Below are positions 1 to 8,694 of a stretch of 64,000 nt of DNA, one piece after another. Within the stretch, counting starts at the first letter, position 1; each line of letters begins with the position of its first letter. The notes below the pieces were generated by a model. The model worked only from the letters and a program-made list of their open reading frames with translations. It did no database searches and was not told where the DNA came from. Both the position numbers and the translations under genes were made by a program. The DNA is from Sphingomonas sp. MA1305 (lineage in GTDB: Bacteria > Pseudomonadota > Alphaproteobacteria > Sphingomonadales > Sphingomonadaceae): positions 744,001 to 808,000 of the forward strand of contig NZ_RCVT01000001.1 in assembly GCF_016107325.1 (NCBI RefSeq). Reading direction: 5' to 3'.

Positions 1-90
1 CGCCAGCGGGAGGGGAATTGCACCATTAATTAATACGATTGTCGTCAATCGCCGCCATCGGTCGTCCGGCCGGTGGGGCATTGACTCGTA

Positions 91-102
91 CCGTACGTAC
101 GG
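91..102. promoter_or_regulatory. 12-bp perfect palindrome in the HU gene leader
   Basis: CCGTACGTACGG is a perfect 12-bp palindrome about 60 bases upstream of the HU start codon. It follows a TTGACT hexamer at 81-86 that resembles a -35 element; a weak -10-like CTTACT lies at 104-109. A palindrome in the spacer of a candidate promoter would suit an operator, but this is inference. Confidence 0.3.
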
Positions 103-164
103 CCTTACTGGTCTTTCGGCCTGGCCGCACGATTCTTACCGTTTCCAAGGGGGCAGTTTTTCCG

Positions 165-437
165 ATGAACAAGCAGGAGCTGATCGCCACGGTCGCCGAC
201 ACGTCCGGCCTGGCCAAGAGCGACGCGATCAAGGCGGTCGAGGCCGTATTTGAGGCGATTTCCGCCAGCCTGAAGAAGGGCGACGAAGTACGCCTGGTCG
301 GTTTTGGCACCTTCTCCGTGTCGAAGCGCAAGGCGTCGACTGGGCGCAACCCGCGCACCAAGGAGCCGATGACGATCAAGGCGTCGAATCAGCCGAAGTT
401 CAAGGCCGGCAAGGGCCTGAAGGATTCGGTCAACTGA
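165..437 (+). CDS. hup: HU family DNA-binding protein
   Basis: A 90-residue histone-like HU protein that binds and bends DNA non-specifically as a dimer and compacts the nucleoid. The sequence opens MNKQELIATVA, has the HU signature VGFGTFSVSKRKASTGRNP around residues 46-64 and ends in the usual K-rich GKGLKDSVN tail. The length matches the family. The frame stays open upstream to base 39, but the ATG at 165 gives the canonical N terminus, so the longer start is rejected. In alphaproteobacteria this gene often follows lon; the window begins too close to show that. A tRNA gene follows. Confidence 0.95.
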   Translation: MNKQELIATVADTSGLAKSDAIKAVEAVFEAISASLKKGDEVRLVGFGTFSVSKRKASTGRNPRTKEPMTIKASNQPKFKAGKGLKDSVN

Positions 438-457
438 TCGACAAGATCGGGCTGGAC

Positions 458-476
458 AGGCGGCATCCCGCCGCCT
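458..476 (+). terminator. GC-rich hairpin after the HU gene
   Basis: AGGCGGC and GCCGCCT form a perfect 7-bp stem around a 5-base loop, 21 bases after the HU stop codon. No T-run follows, so it may be a 3'-end stabilising hairpin rather than an intrinsic terminator. Confidence 0.4.
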
Positions 477-500
477 AAAGGCCCGCTTCCCGAGAGTTTC

Positions 501-575
501 GGGCGCGTAGCTCAGCGGTAGAGCACACCCTTCACACGGGTGGGGTCACAGGTTCAATCCCTGTCGCGCCCACCA
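501..575 (+). tRNA. tRNA-Val (CAC)
   Basis: A complete cloverleaf: acceptor arms GGGCGCG (501-507) and CGCGCCC (565-571), a D-arm beginning GCTCAGCGG, anticodon stem CACCC/GGGTG around loop TTCACAC, and T-loop GGTTCAATCC. The anticodon is CAC, which reads valine GTG codons. CCA is encoded at 573-575. Confidence 0.95.
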
Positions 576-579
576 TATC

Positions 580-612
580 AGCCCGCCCGGTCTTCGGACC
601 GGCGGGCTTTTT
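580..612 (+). terminator. Rho-independent terminator of tRNA-Val
   Basis: A 12-bp stem with one bulged C around a TTCG tetraloop, followed directly by TTTTT. It lies just after the tRNA and before the convergent antiporter gene, so it should end tRNA (and HU read-through) transcription. Confidence 0.85.
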
Positions 613-650
613 GGTTTTGGCAGGGTCATCTGGCGCTCGGCAACAAACCG

Positions 651-2186
651 TCAGATGCGCTGTTCGATCGCCAGGTCGGCGAAGTCGAGTTCCTCCTCCA
701 GCCGGTGGAAGGCATCGTCCCCGATCGTGCCGTCGCGGCGTAGCGCCAGCAGCCGCTCGCGCCGTTCCTCCGAAACGCGTCGGCGCAGCACCTTGGCCGG
801 CAGGATCGCCCGACCATCGCCCTCCTCGGCATCGGCGGCGGTCCGGCATTCGATGTGGAGTTCGTCGCGCAACGCACGGGCCTCGTCGCTGTCATCGCCG
901 TCGATCGCGGCAAGCCCCGTCTCGGCCAGCGCGACGCGCGCGAGCCGGACCTCGCGCTCGACCGGACCGTCGTCCTCCAGCGCCAGCCAGCGGACCAGCG
1001 GCTTCAGCGTCAGCCCCTGGATGACGAGGGTGCCGAGCGTCACCGCGAAGGCCACGAACAGCAGCAGGTCGCGATGCGGAAAGCCCGCGGGTAGCGCCAG
1101 CGCAGTGCCGACGGTGACGATGCCGCGCATTCCCGCCCAGCCGATGATCACCCCACTGCGCCAATCGGCATGGCTGTCGTCCGCGACGCGGGCGCCGCGC
1201 AGCCATAGCCAGCGATTGTAGCCGAAGACCCAGATGAGGCGCAGCACGATGACGGTCGCCAGGACGGCGGCGGCGACCACGCTCCATTCGGCGACCGCGC
1301 CGGGCGGGGCGTGGCGGATCACCGGGCCGAGCTGCAGGCCGATCAGCACGAAGGCGAGCGCGGTGAGGACGACGACCGCCGTGTCCCAGACGGCATAGGA
1401 CGGCACGCGCAGCCGCGCCGGGGTGCGGGCCGGGGCGGAACGCGCGATCGTCATCGCATAGGTGACGACCGTCAGGATGGCTGACAGGTGCAGGCTCTCC
1501 GCCAGTACCCAGACGCCGAAGGTCGCGACGAATTGGAGGATGATCGAACTCGGCGCGTCGGTGATGTCGCGGGTCAACCGGCTCCAGACCAGCGCGATTG
1601 CCGGGCCGGCGACCAGGCTGCCGACGACGGAGAGGAGGAAGGTCGGTGCGATGGCCGCGGCGGTGATCGTCCCGCCCGACACTGCGGCGGTCACCGCCAG
1701 CCGATAGATCAGCAGCGCCGATGCGTCGTTGAGCAGCGATTCCCCTTCCAGGATGACGTTGAGCCGGTGCGGCGGCGAAACTTGGCGCAGGGCCGCGGTC
1801 GCCGCCGCGGCGTCGGGAGGCGCGACGATGGCACCAAGCGCGATCGCCGCTGCCCACGACAGGTCGGGCACAAGCCAGTGCGCCACCGCGGCGACACCGA
1901 TGGTCGTCAAACCCACCGCCACCACGACCAATTGCAGCACCGCGCGCCAATTCGCCTTGAGGTCGCGCGGCGATGTGTCAAACGCCGCGTCGAGCAGGAT
2001 CGGCGTGACGAACAGCGCCAGCACCAGCGACGGGTCGAGCGAAAAGGGCAGCTCGACCGCGACCAGGGCCAGCAAGGCGCCGGCAACCGCGAGCAAGGTC
2101 GGAAAGGGCACGCCGCTGCGGTGCGACAGGCCGCGCAGCAGCACCGCGCCTGCCAGCATCGCAAGGATCGATTCGAACGCGTCCAT
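651..2186 (-). CDS. Na+/H+ antiporter, CPA1/NhaP-type
   Basis: A 511-residue monovalent cation/proton antiporter of the inner membrane, exchanging Na+ (or K+) for H+ in pH and salt homeostasis. About eleven or twelve hydrophobic segments fill residues 5-390. The family signatures VAPPDAAA (121-128) and GESLLNDA (148-155) are present; the acidic residues of these motifs are the usual ion-binding ones. The C-terminal 110 or so residues are charged and helical, like the cytoplasmic regulatory tail of bacterial NhaP/NHE-type proteins. It is a single gene, convergent with tRNA-Val and divergent from the lipoprotein gene at 2424. The transported ion cannot be told from sequence. Confidence 0.88.
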   Translation of the reverse strand: MDAFESILAMLAGAVLLRGLSHRSGVPFPTLLAVAGALLALVAVELPFSLDPSLVLALFVTPILLDAAFDTSPRDLKANWRAVLQLVVVAVGLTTIGVAAVAHWLVPDLSWAAAIALGAIVAPPDAAAATAALRQVSPPHRLNVILEGESLLNDASALLIYRLAVTAAVSGGTITAAAIAPTFLLSVVGSLVAGPAIALVWSRLTRDITDAPSSIILQFVATFGVWVLAESLHLSAILTVVTYAMTIARSAPARTPARLRVPSYAVWDTAVVVLTALAFVLIGLQLGPVIRHAPPGAVAEWSVVAAAVLATVIVLRLIWVFGYNRWLWLRGARVADDSHADWRSGVIIGWAGMRGIVTVGTALALPAGFPHRDLLLFVAFAVTLGTLVIQGLTLKPLVRWLALEDDGPVEREVRLARVALAETGLAAIDGDDSDEARALRDELHIECRTAADAEEGDGRAILPAKVLRRRVSEERRERLLALRRDGTIGDDAFHRLEEELDFADLAIEQRI

Positions 2187-2423
2187 CGATAGACTAACGC
2201 TTCATCTACGCAGACGACCCAATGTGCCTTGGTCCCCGGGCAATAGCGAACCGCGCCCTTGTCACCGAAGTGTCACGCAATCGCCATCACTTCGTAACGA
2301 TAATCTCATGCTGACGTCATTTAGCGCGCCTAACCGCCGGGACGGGATCGGCGCAGGGGGTTCTTCCGCCGGTCAGGGGCATAGCCCGCCCATCAACGAC
2401 ATACGACCCGGGAGCTATCGATC

Positions 2424-4070
2424 ATGGCGAGCAAGACGCGCTTCGGCAATTTCCTGATGATCACGACGGCCGCTGCCGCGCTGGCGAGCTGCGGCGGTGC
2501 CGACAATGTCGCTTCGCCGGGCGCCGGCAGCGTCACCATCGTCCAGCCGGCGCCGACCCCGACGCCTTCGCCGACCCCGGCACCGACCGCGGCGATCACC
2601 GCCGCGCAATTCGCGGCGGTTACGCCGGTCAACGGCATCTCCGTCACCGCCGACGAACAGCTCGCGATCGTCAACGCCGGCACCAACAACAACGTCAACG
2701 GCACCGGCAGTACGATCAACGGCGTCTATCCGGTCAGCGCCACCTCGCTGGCCACCGCGACCGATCCGTCGACGATCAACAGCTTCTTCACCTCGACCAA
2801 TTATGTCGGCGCGTTCAACGGGCCGAGCGACACCAGCTTCCAGGGCTGGACCTGCAATTCGACCTCCGCCGAATTCGGCGGCAGCGGCGCGCGCTGCACC
2901 GCGGTGCCCGCGGTCGGCACGCTGGCATCGGGCGCGGCCTGCCCGACCGGCACGACGACGCCGACCGGCACCACCACTGGCAGCGCCAATGTCGCCACCG
3001 TCGGCGGCTTCAAGGTCTGCGACATCCCGCAGACGATCGCCACCAGCCTGACGCTGCCGCGCATCCCCGGCATCGCCTATCGCTTCACCGGCCAGACCGA
3101 GGTCGGCACCGACGTCGGCACCACCGGCGCCAATTCGGGCGTGACGCTGACGATCGAGCCGGGCGTGGTGATCTTCGCCAACGCCAATGAATCGACCAAC
3201 GACCTGCTGCTGGTCAACCGCGGCTCGCGGATCCAGGCGGTCGGCACCGCCACCGCGCCGATCATCTTCACCTCGCAGCAGAATCTGACGGCGAACGGCG
3301 TCTCCGACGCGACACAGGGCCAGTGGGGTGGGATCATCCTGCTCGGCCGCGCGCCGACCGGCGTCTGCCGCCAGGGCACCGGCCCGAACAACGCCGCCGG
3401 ATCGTCGACGACCTGCGAACAGGCGATCGAAGGCGTCACCGGCCGCTTCTACGGCGGTCCCAATGCCGCGGATTCGTCGGGTCAGATGTCCTATGTCCAG
3501 ATTCGCTATTCGGGCATCGCGATCAGCGACGGCAACGAGCTGCAGGGCCTGACGCTCGGCGGCACCGGCTCGGGCACGGTGATCGACCACGTCCAGAGCC
3601 ACAATTCGGCCGACGACGGCGTCGAGATTTTCGGCGGCGCCACCAACATCAAATATTTCGCGGTGACCGGCGCCGATGACGACGGCTTCGACATCGACAA
3701 TGGCTATCGCGGCTTCATGCAGTTCATCGTCGCCGCCCAGCGCGTGCTCGGCGCGACCGCGGACAGCTTCTCGACCGAGATCGACTCGAACAACGCCGAG
3801 GACCTGCTGCCGCGCACCTTCTCGACGTTTGCCAACTTCACCTTCATCCAGACCGCGCTCGCGCCGGCGGCGATCCGCCAGCGCGGCGGGTCGGACATGC
3901 GCTTCATCAACGGCGTGGTGAAGACGCCGTCGAGCGTCGCCTGCGTCAACATCATCGCCGGCGAACAGACCAGCGGTGGCCGCACGACGGTGCGCCCGGC
4001 GGACAGCGCGCTGCAGGACTTCGGTCCGCCGTCGTTCAACTCGGTCTACTTCGCCTGCAACGGCCGCTGA
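2424..4070 (+). CDS. Secreted lipoprotein, predicted parallel beta-helix
   Basis: A 548-residue lipoprotein. The signal peptide ends in lipobox LASC with the lipidated Cys at position 23, followed by a Pro/Thr-rich linker at about 41-55. The body is rich in Gly, Asn, Thr and Asp. Runs such as NSADDGVEIFGG and GADDDGFDIDNG are typical of right-handed parallel beta-helix repeats. The ATG at 2424 has GGGAG upstream. It lies 94 bases before a TonB-dependent receptor and just upstream of a T2SS operon. Such lipoprotein/receptor pairs recur in sphingomonads and Caulobacter. Surface display and substrate capture for the receptor are inferred; no enzymatic motif is recognised. Confidence 0.75.
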   Translation: MASKTRFGNFLMITTAAAALASCGGADNVASPGAGSVTIVQPAPTPTPSPTPAPTAAITAAQFAAVTPVNGISVTADEQLAIVNAGTNNNVNGTGSTINGVYPVSATSLATATDPSTINSFFTSTNYVGAFNGPSDTSFQGWTCNSTSAEFGGSGARCTAVPAVGTLASGAACPTGTTTPTGTTTGSANVATVGGFKVCDIPQTIATSLTLPRIPGIAYRFTGQTEVGTDVGTTGANSGVTLTIEPGVVIFANANESTNDLLLVNRGSRIQAVGTATAPIIFTSQQNLTANGVSDATQGQWGGIILLGRAPTGVCRQGTGPNNAAGSSTTCEQAIEGVTGRFYGGPNAADSSGQMSYVQIRYSGIAISDGNELQGLTLGGTGSGTVIDHVQSHNSADDGVEIFGGATNIKYFAVTGADDDGFDIDNGYRGFMQFIVAAQRVLGATADSFSTEIDSNNAEDLLPRTFSTFANFTFIQTALAPAAIRQRGGSDMRFINGVVKTPSSVACVNIIAGEQTSGGRTTVRPADSALQDFGPPSFNSVYFACNGR

Positions 4071-4098
4071 GGCGCCCCACGCCTCGATGATGCGGTGT

Positions 4099-4124
4099 CC
4101 GGGGCGGCGGCAGCGCCGCCCCGG
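4099..4124 (+). promoter_or_regulatory. Strong hairpin between lipoprotein and receptor genes
   Basis: CCGGGGCGGCG and its exact complement form an 11-bp stem around GCAG, 28 bases after the lipoprotein stop and 40 bases before the receptor start. No T-run follows. It could attenuate read-through or protect the 3' end of the lipoprotein message, setting the two genes at different levels. Confidence 0.45.
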
Positions 4125-4164
4125 ATGCCTGTTTGAAGACCCTTTGCACCGGGAAACCACGGTC

Positions 4165-7005
4165 ATGCGCCAGCAGCGGCTCGCCTTCGCCTCGCTTCTT
4201 CTCCTGTCTTCCACTCTGACGGCGCCGGCGGTGCTGGCGCAGACCGCCGGAGGCACCGGCTCGCCGACGCCGGCAACGCCCCCGCCTGCGCAGAGCGCCC
4301 CTGCGACCACCCCCACCACCGGCACGGCACAGGATCAGGCGCCGGCCGATCCCGCGGTGGACCAGGAGCAGGTCGAAGTATCCGTGCCCGGCGGCAACGC
4401 CGATCTCGGCGACATCGTCGTCGTCGGCCGCAACATCCCCAACACGGTGCGCGCCACCGCGCAGATCGTGTCCGTCCTGTCGAGCGCCGACATCGCGCGG
4501 ACAGGCGAAGGCGATATCGCGGGCGCGCTGACCCGCGTCACCGGCCTATCGGTGGTCGGTGGCGGCTTCGTCTACGTTCGCGGTCTCGGTGACCGCTATT
4601 CCTCGTCGCTGCTCAATGGTTCGCCCTTGCCGTCGCCCGAGCCGCTGCGCCGCTCGGTGCCGCTCGACATCTTCCCGACGACGATCGTCGGCTCGGCCTT
4701 GGTTCAAAAGACCTATTCGGTAAACTATCCTGGCGAATTTGGCGGCGGCGTCATCAACCTGACCACCAAGGCGATTCCCGACAAGAACTTCATCGCGGGC
4801 GGCGCCAGCATCGCGGCGGACGACGCGACGACCAGCGAGCTCGGCTACACTTATTACGGCGGCGGCGCGGACTGGATCGGCTATGACGATGGCACGCGCA
4901 AAGTGCCCGCCTTCATCCGCAACGCGCCGGACGGATCGGGCCTGATCCCGGCGGCGCAGGTCGCGCAGCTCAGCAACGCGTCGACCACCTTGCTCCAGCG
5001 CAACAACCAGCTGCCGGCGAATTGGTCGGCGGAGATTAGCGGCGGATCGGTCTTCGACCTCGGCGGCTCGCGCCTCGGCGTCATCGCCTCGCTCAGCGCC
5101 AGCAACACCTGGCGCACGCGGTTGAGCACGCAGCAGGACAGCGTCAGCGCCGATGGCACGCTGCGCAACGACTTTCGCACGCTGATCACCGACAATCGCG
5201 CGGTGGCGAATGCGCTGATCGGTCTTGGCTACGAGTTCGGCGAGAACACCATCCGCTGGACCAACGTCTATATCCACGACACGCTGAAGCAAGCGCGCGG
5301 GTCTGCAGCGACCTTGTACAACAACCCGTCGGGCCTCCGCTTCCAGCAGAACACCAGCTGGTTCGAACGCCAGCTGATCGAAAGCCAACTGGTCGGCGAG
5401 TTCAAGCTGAGCGATGCGTTCAAGCTCGACGCACGCGGCGCCTACGCCAATTCGAAGCGCAACGCGCCGTATGAGCGGCAATTCGACTATCTCTGCTCGA
5501 ACCGCACCACCACCGGCCTGCCAATCACCAGCGACGGCGGACAACAGGCGGACGGCTACCAGTGCGACGGCGCCTATCAGGTGACGCAGCGCTTCACGCC
5601 CTTCGCATCGATCATCTTCAGCGAACTCAACGAGGACCTGTGGACGGGGCAGGCGGATGCCTCCTACCGGATCGACGCCGACCGTCCGATCACGCTTTCC
5701 ACGGGCTATTTCTACCAGGGTACGGACCGCACCTCGTCGCGGCTCCAGTTCAACTACCAGACGTCGCTGGGCGGCGGCACTGCGCCGCAATATCCCTACA
5801 ACCTCTACCGCCCGGACTATCTGCTGAGCCCGGACGTCATCAACAACGCGTGTCCGCAGACGGCGAACACGATCCCCTGCACGATCCAGTTGCAGTTCAA
5901 CACGCCGCTCGGCGCCTATCGCTATGACGCGTCGCTCGACGTCCATGCCGGTTACGTGCAGGCGGAGGCGGAGGCGCTCGACGGCCTGCGCGCGGTGATC
6001 GGCCTGCGCTACGAGACCGGTGACGAGCGCGTGACGCCGGTGAAGAGCGCGACGACGCGGCTGAAGAACGATTATTTCCTGCCGGCCGCGACGCTGACCT
6101 GGAATTTCGCGCAGGACCAGCAGCTGCGTGCCAGCTTCGCCAAGACGATCTCGCGCCCGCAGTTCCGCGAGCTCGCGCCGCAGCAGTTCCGCGATCCCGA
6201 TTCCGATCGCCTGTTCTTCGGCAACACCGCGCTGCGCGACTCCGAACTGTACAATCTCGAAGCGCGCTACGAATGGTTCTTCGCGCGCGATCAGCGCTTC
6301 ACCGCGGCGGGCTTCTACAAGCGGATCGATCGTCCGATCGAGCAGGTCGGCTTCTACACCGGCGCCGACGACCGGCTGCAGACCGGTTTCACCTATCTGC
6401 CCAAGGCGACCTTGTGGGGCGGTGAGGTCGAGCTGCAGAAATATGTCAAGCTGGCGGACGTGTTCGGCGGCGACTTCTTCGCGACCCGGCGTGCGCTGTT
6501 CATCGCCAACTACACTTATACCAAGTCGAAGATCACCGCGAACGACACCTGTGTCCCGGACGTTTCGCCGGGTGCGCAGCCGGTCAACGGCTGTCTCGCC
6601 GGCTTCAACCTCGCCTCGAAGCTGTTCCGCGACGGCGCGCCGCTGACCGGCCAGTCGGACCATCTGGTCAACGTCCAAGTCGGGCTGGAGGACACCGCCT
6701 CGCTGTCGCAGATCACGTTGCTGTTCAACTATGCCAGCGACCGCGTCACCAACCGCGGCCCGTCGTTGTTGGGCGGCAACGCGTTCCAGCCCGACATCGT
6801 CGAACATCCTGGCATCCGCCTCGACATGGTCGTGCGCCAGGGGTTCGAGGTCGGCGGCGGCAAGTGGGAGCTCAAGGCGGAGGCGCGCAACCTGACGCGC
6901 ACCCGCTATCGCGAGAGCCAGACGTTCGACAACGGCCGCGAGGTGTTCATCAACCGCTACAACCTCGGCCGTGTGTTCTCGCTCGGGGTGAGCACGACGT
7001 TCTAG
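4165..7005 (+). CDS. TonB-dependent receptor
   Basis: A 946-residue outer-membrane receptor that imports a ligand using the proton motive force through TonB/ExbBD. A signal peptide ends at VLAQ (residue 26), then a Pro/Thr/Ala-rich stretch, a TonB-box-like DIVVVGRN at 83-90, a plug domain (GLSVVGGGFVYVRGLGDRY, then EFGGGVINLTTK) and a 22-strand barrel ending VSTTF. The terminal Phe is the usual barrel-assembly signal. The frame is open back to 3976, but the ATG at 4165 gives a clean signal peptide. The upstream lipoprotein is probably its partner. The ligand is unknown; the plug/barrel style resembles receptors linked to carbohydrate or peptide uptake more than siderophore receptors. Confidence 0.88.
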   Translation: MRQQRLAFASLLLLSSTLTAPAVLAQTAGGTGSPTPATPPPAQSAPATTPTTGTAQDQAPADPAVDQEQVEVSVPGGNADLGDIVVVGRNIPNTVRATAQIVSVLSSADIARTGEGDIAGALTRVTGLSVVGGGFVYVRGLGDRYSSSLLNGSPLPSPEPLRRSVPLDIFPTTIVGSALVQKTYSVNYPGEFGGGVINLTTKAIPDKNFIAGGASIAADDATTSELGYTYYGGGADWIGYDDGTRKVPAFIRNAPDGSGLIPAAQVAQLSNASTTLLQRNNQLPANWSAEISGGSVFDLGGSRLGVIASLSASNTWRTRLSTQQDSVSADGTLRNDFRTLITDNRAVANALIGLGYEFGENTIRWTNVYIHDTLKQARGSAATLYNNPSGLRFQQNTSWFERQLIESQLVGEFKLSDAFKLDARGAYANSKRNAPYERQFDYLCSNRTTTGLPITSDGGQQADGYQCDGAYQVTQRFTPFASIIFSELNEDLWTGQADASYRIDADRPITLSTGYFYQGTDRTSSRLQFNYQTSLGGGTAPQYPYNLYRPDYLLSPDVINNACPQTANTIPCTIQLQFNTPLGAYRYDASLDVHAGYVQAEAEALDGLRAVIGLRYETGDERVTPVKSATTRLKNDYFLPAATLTWNFAQDQQLRASFAKTISRPQFRELAPQQFRDPDSDRLFFGNTALRDSELYNLEARYEWFFARDQRFTAAGFYKRIDRPIEQVGFYTGADDRLQTGFTYLPKATLWGGEVELQKYVKLADVFGGDFFATRRALFIANYTYTKSKITANDTCVPDVSPGAQPVNGCLAGFNLASKLFRDGAPLTGQSDHLVNVQVGLEDTASLSQITLLFNYASDRVTNRGPSLLGGNAFQPDIVEHPGIRLDMVVRQGFEVGGGKWELKAEARNLTRTRYRESQTFDNGREVFINRYNLGRVFSLGVSTTF

Positions 7006-7016
7006 GGGCCAATGAT

Positions 7017-7037
7017 CCTCCCCGCCAAGCGGGGAGG
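7017..7037. terminator. Hairpin between convergent genes
   Basis: CCTCCCCGC and GCGGGGAGG form a perfect 9-bp stem with a CAA loop, 11 bases after the receptor stop and 11 bases before the end of the opposite oxygenase gene. The position suits a shared bidirectional terminator, although neither side has a clear T-run. Confidence 0.5.
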
Positions 7038-7048
7038 AATGGGTGCGA

Positions 7049-7705
7049 TCAGCCCCAGGGTCGTTCCCGATACCATTTGGTGATCACATATTTGACGCCG
7101 GCGCGCACCTTCATGCCCTGGTGCAGGGTGGCGGGGTTGAGCGAGCCGTCGGCGCGGCGGTTGCTCCAGGCGACCAGTTTACCGGTCTCGGGCTGGATCG
7201 TCTTGTCGACCGCCTTGAACCGCGTCGCGCCGCCGGCGTCGGGCGTGTTGAGATAGACCATCACCGTCCATGTCCGGTTGCCCGCTATCGCGCAGTATCG
7301 CGCGAAATCGACGCCGTCCGGGTCAAAATAGTCGGTATGGCCTTTGAACTCCTGACCCACCGCATAGCGTTGCCCCTGCAACGGCTCGCCGTGCGCCGGG
7401 TCCAGCCCGGTGAAGATGGCAAGGCGCGTCTCAACGTCCTGAACCTCGGCCACAGTCGCGGCAAGGTCACCCGTCTCGCTGGTGCGGAAGGCGCTGTCGC
7501 CATTGGGATCGGCGATCGTCGAAGGGCGACGCACGGCGTCGATCCGGGTGATCAGCGCCGCGCACAGATCGGCCGGCAGGAAGGCACGCGCCACGAACAG
7601 ATCGAGCTTGGGGCTGGGCACCTTCTGTACGCCGGGATGCGACAGGATATGGGCGGCGATCGGCCGGGGATCGACGCCGGCGCCGGGCGGGGATTGCGTA
7701 GCCAT
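7049..7705 (-). CDS. 2-oxoglutarate/Fe(II)-dependent oxygenase, prolyl 4-hydroxylase type
   Basis: A 218-residue non-haem iron oxygenase of the P4Hc family. The double-stranded beta-helix carries iron ligands H123 and D125 (GHTDYF) and distal H195 (LHQGMKV). K205 sits where the 2-oxoglutarate carboxylate-binding residue is expected. These enzymes hydroxylate protein prolines or related substrates while converting 2-oxoglutarate and O2 to succinate and CO2. The start at 7705 gives MATQSPPG. The frame is open to an ATG at 7792, which would add 29 poorly structured residues. The gene is divergent from gspC and convergent with the receptor, so it may modify a product of this locus; the substrate is unknown. 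Confidence 0.8.
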   Translation of the reverse strand: MATQSPPGAGVDPRPIAAHILSHPGVQKVPSPKLDLFVARAFLPADLCAALITRIDAVRRPSTIADPNGDSAFRTSETGDLAATVAEVQDVETRLAIFTGLDPAHGEPLQGQRYAVGQEFKGHTDYFDPDGVDFARYCAIAGNRTWTVMVYLNTPDAGGATRFKAVDKTIQPETGKLVAWSNRRADGSLNPATLHQGMKVRAGVKYVITKWYRERPWG

Positions 7706-7842
7706 GCTTTTGTCGTACCGCGTTACGGCGGCGCCGCCAAACCGTGCGTCATCGCTTGCGCGTGTTTCGTCGCGATGAGGACTATGACGCATCGACGTAA
7801 CATGGCATGCCTAACGGCGAGGGTTCGGGACCGGGAAACCTT

Positions 7843-8694
7843 ATGCGTTTAAAGTTCGACGCGCGCACGCGCCGCCTGTTCAGGCGTCTGCCCGTCGTCA
7901 ATGTCTATTCCGTCGCCGAACTCGCGTTGCTCGCCGGATTGGCGGTGCAGACCGCGCGGTTCGTCTGGACGCTCGCGACGCCGGTGACACCGCTCGGCGA
8001 TTGGCGTCCGGCGGAAGTCATGGTGCCGGGCGCGCCGGCGGACGTGCTGGCGAGTTTCGATCCGTTCTTTCGCCTGGGCGGCGGCGCGGCGGCGCCGGCG
8101 ACGGTGACAGCGCTGCAGTTGACGCTGTTCGGCATCCGTGTCGACGAGGCATCGGGGCGCGGGTCGGCAATCATCGCCGGTCCCGATGGCGTCCAGAAGA
8201 GCATCTCCGTTGGCGAGGACATTCAGCCTGGCGTCAAGCTGCAGTCGGTCGCCTTCGATCACATCACGATCGATCGCGGCGGGGCAGCGGAGGATTTGTT
8301 TTTGACCCAGGCCGACGCGCCGTCGACGGGCGCGCCAGCCCAGATCGGCACCCCGGCCAGCTCCGGTCCGCCGCCTGCGGGCATCGGTGCCCCAGCGGCT
8401 CCTCCCGCGATCCAGGCGGGGCAGTTGCGCAACGAGATCGGCTTCATTCCGCGCATCGACGCGGGGCGCCTGTCCGGTCTCGTCGTCCGGCCGCAGGGCA
8501 CCGGCGCGCTGTTCCGCGCGGCGGGCCTGCGCGAGGGCGACGTCGTCACCGCGATCGGCGGCCGCCCGGTGACGGGACCCCAGGACATCGATCGTGTCGC
8601 CGCCGACTTCGCGCGCGGCGGCAACATTCCCATCACCGTCGAGCGCGGCACGCAGACGTTGCCCCTCGCCATCACGGTCGCACCCGCTTCATGA
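7843..8694 (+). CDS. gspC: Type II secretion system protein GspC
   Basis: A 283-residue inner-membrane T2SS component that links the inner-membrane platform to the secretin. There is a short cytoplasmic N terminus, one membrane segment (about 25-45), a periplasmic homology region (about 80-150), a Pro/Ala/Gly-rich linker and a C-terminal PDZ domain (AGLREGDVVTAIGGRPV). PDZ-bearing GspC proteins are the classical form. The ATG at 7843 (MRLKFDARTRR) has GGGAAA 6 bases upstream; an in-frame ATG at 7807 would add 12 residues. It is the first gene of the T2SS operon and its stop overlaps the gspD start. Confidence 0.88.
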   Translation: MRLKFDARTRRLFRRLPVVNVYSVAELALLAGLAVQTARFVWTLATPVTPLGDWRPAEVMVPGAPADVLASFDPFFRLGGGAAAPATVTALQLTLFGIRVDEASGRGSAIIAGPDGVQKSISVGEDIQPGVKLQSVAFDHITIDRGGAAEDLFLTQADAPSTGAPAQIGTPASSGPPPAGIGAPAAPPAIQAGQLRNEIGFIPRIDAGRLSGLVVRPQGTGALFRAAGLREGDVVTAIGGRPVTGPQDIDRVAADFARGGNIPITVERGTQTLPLAITVAPAS

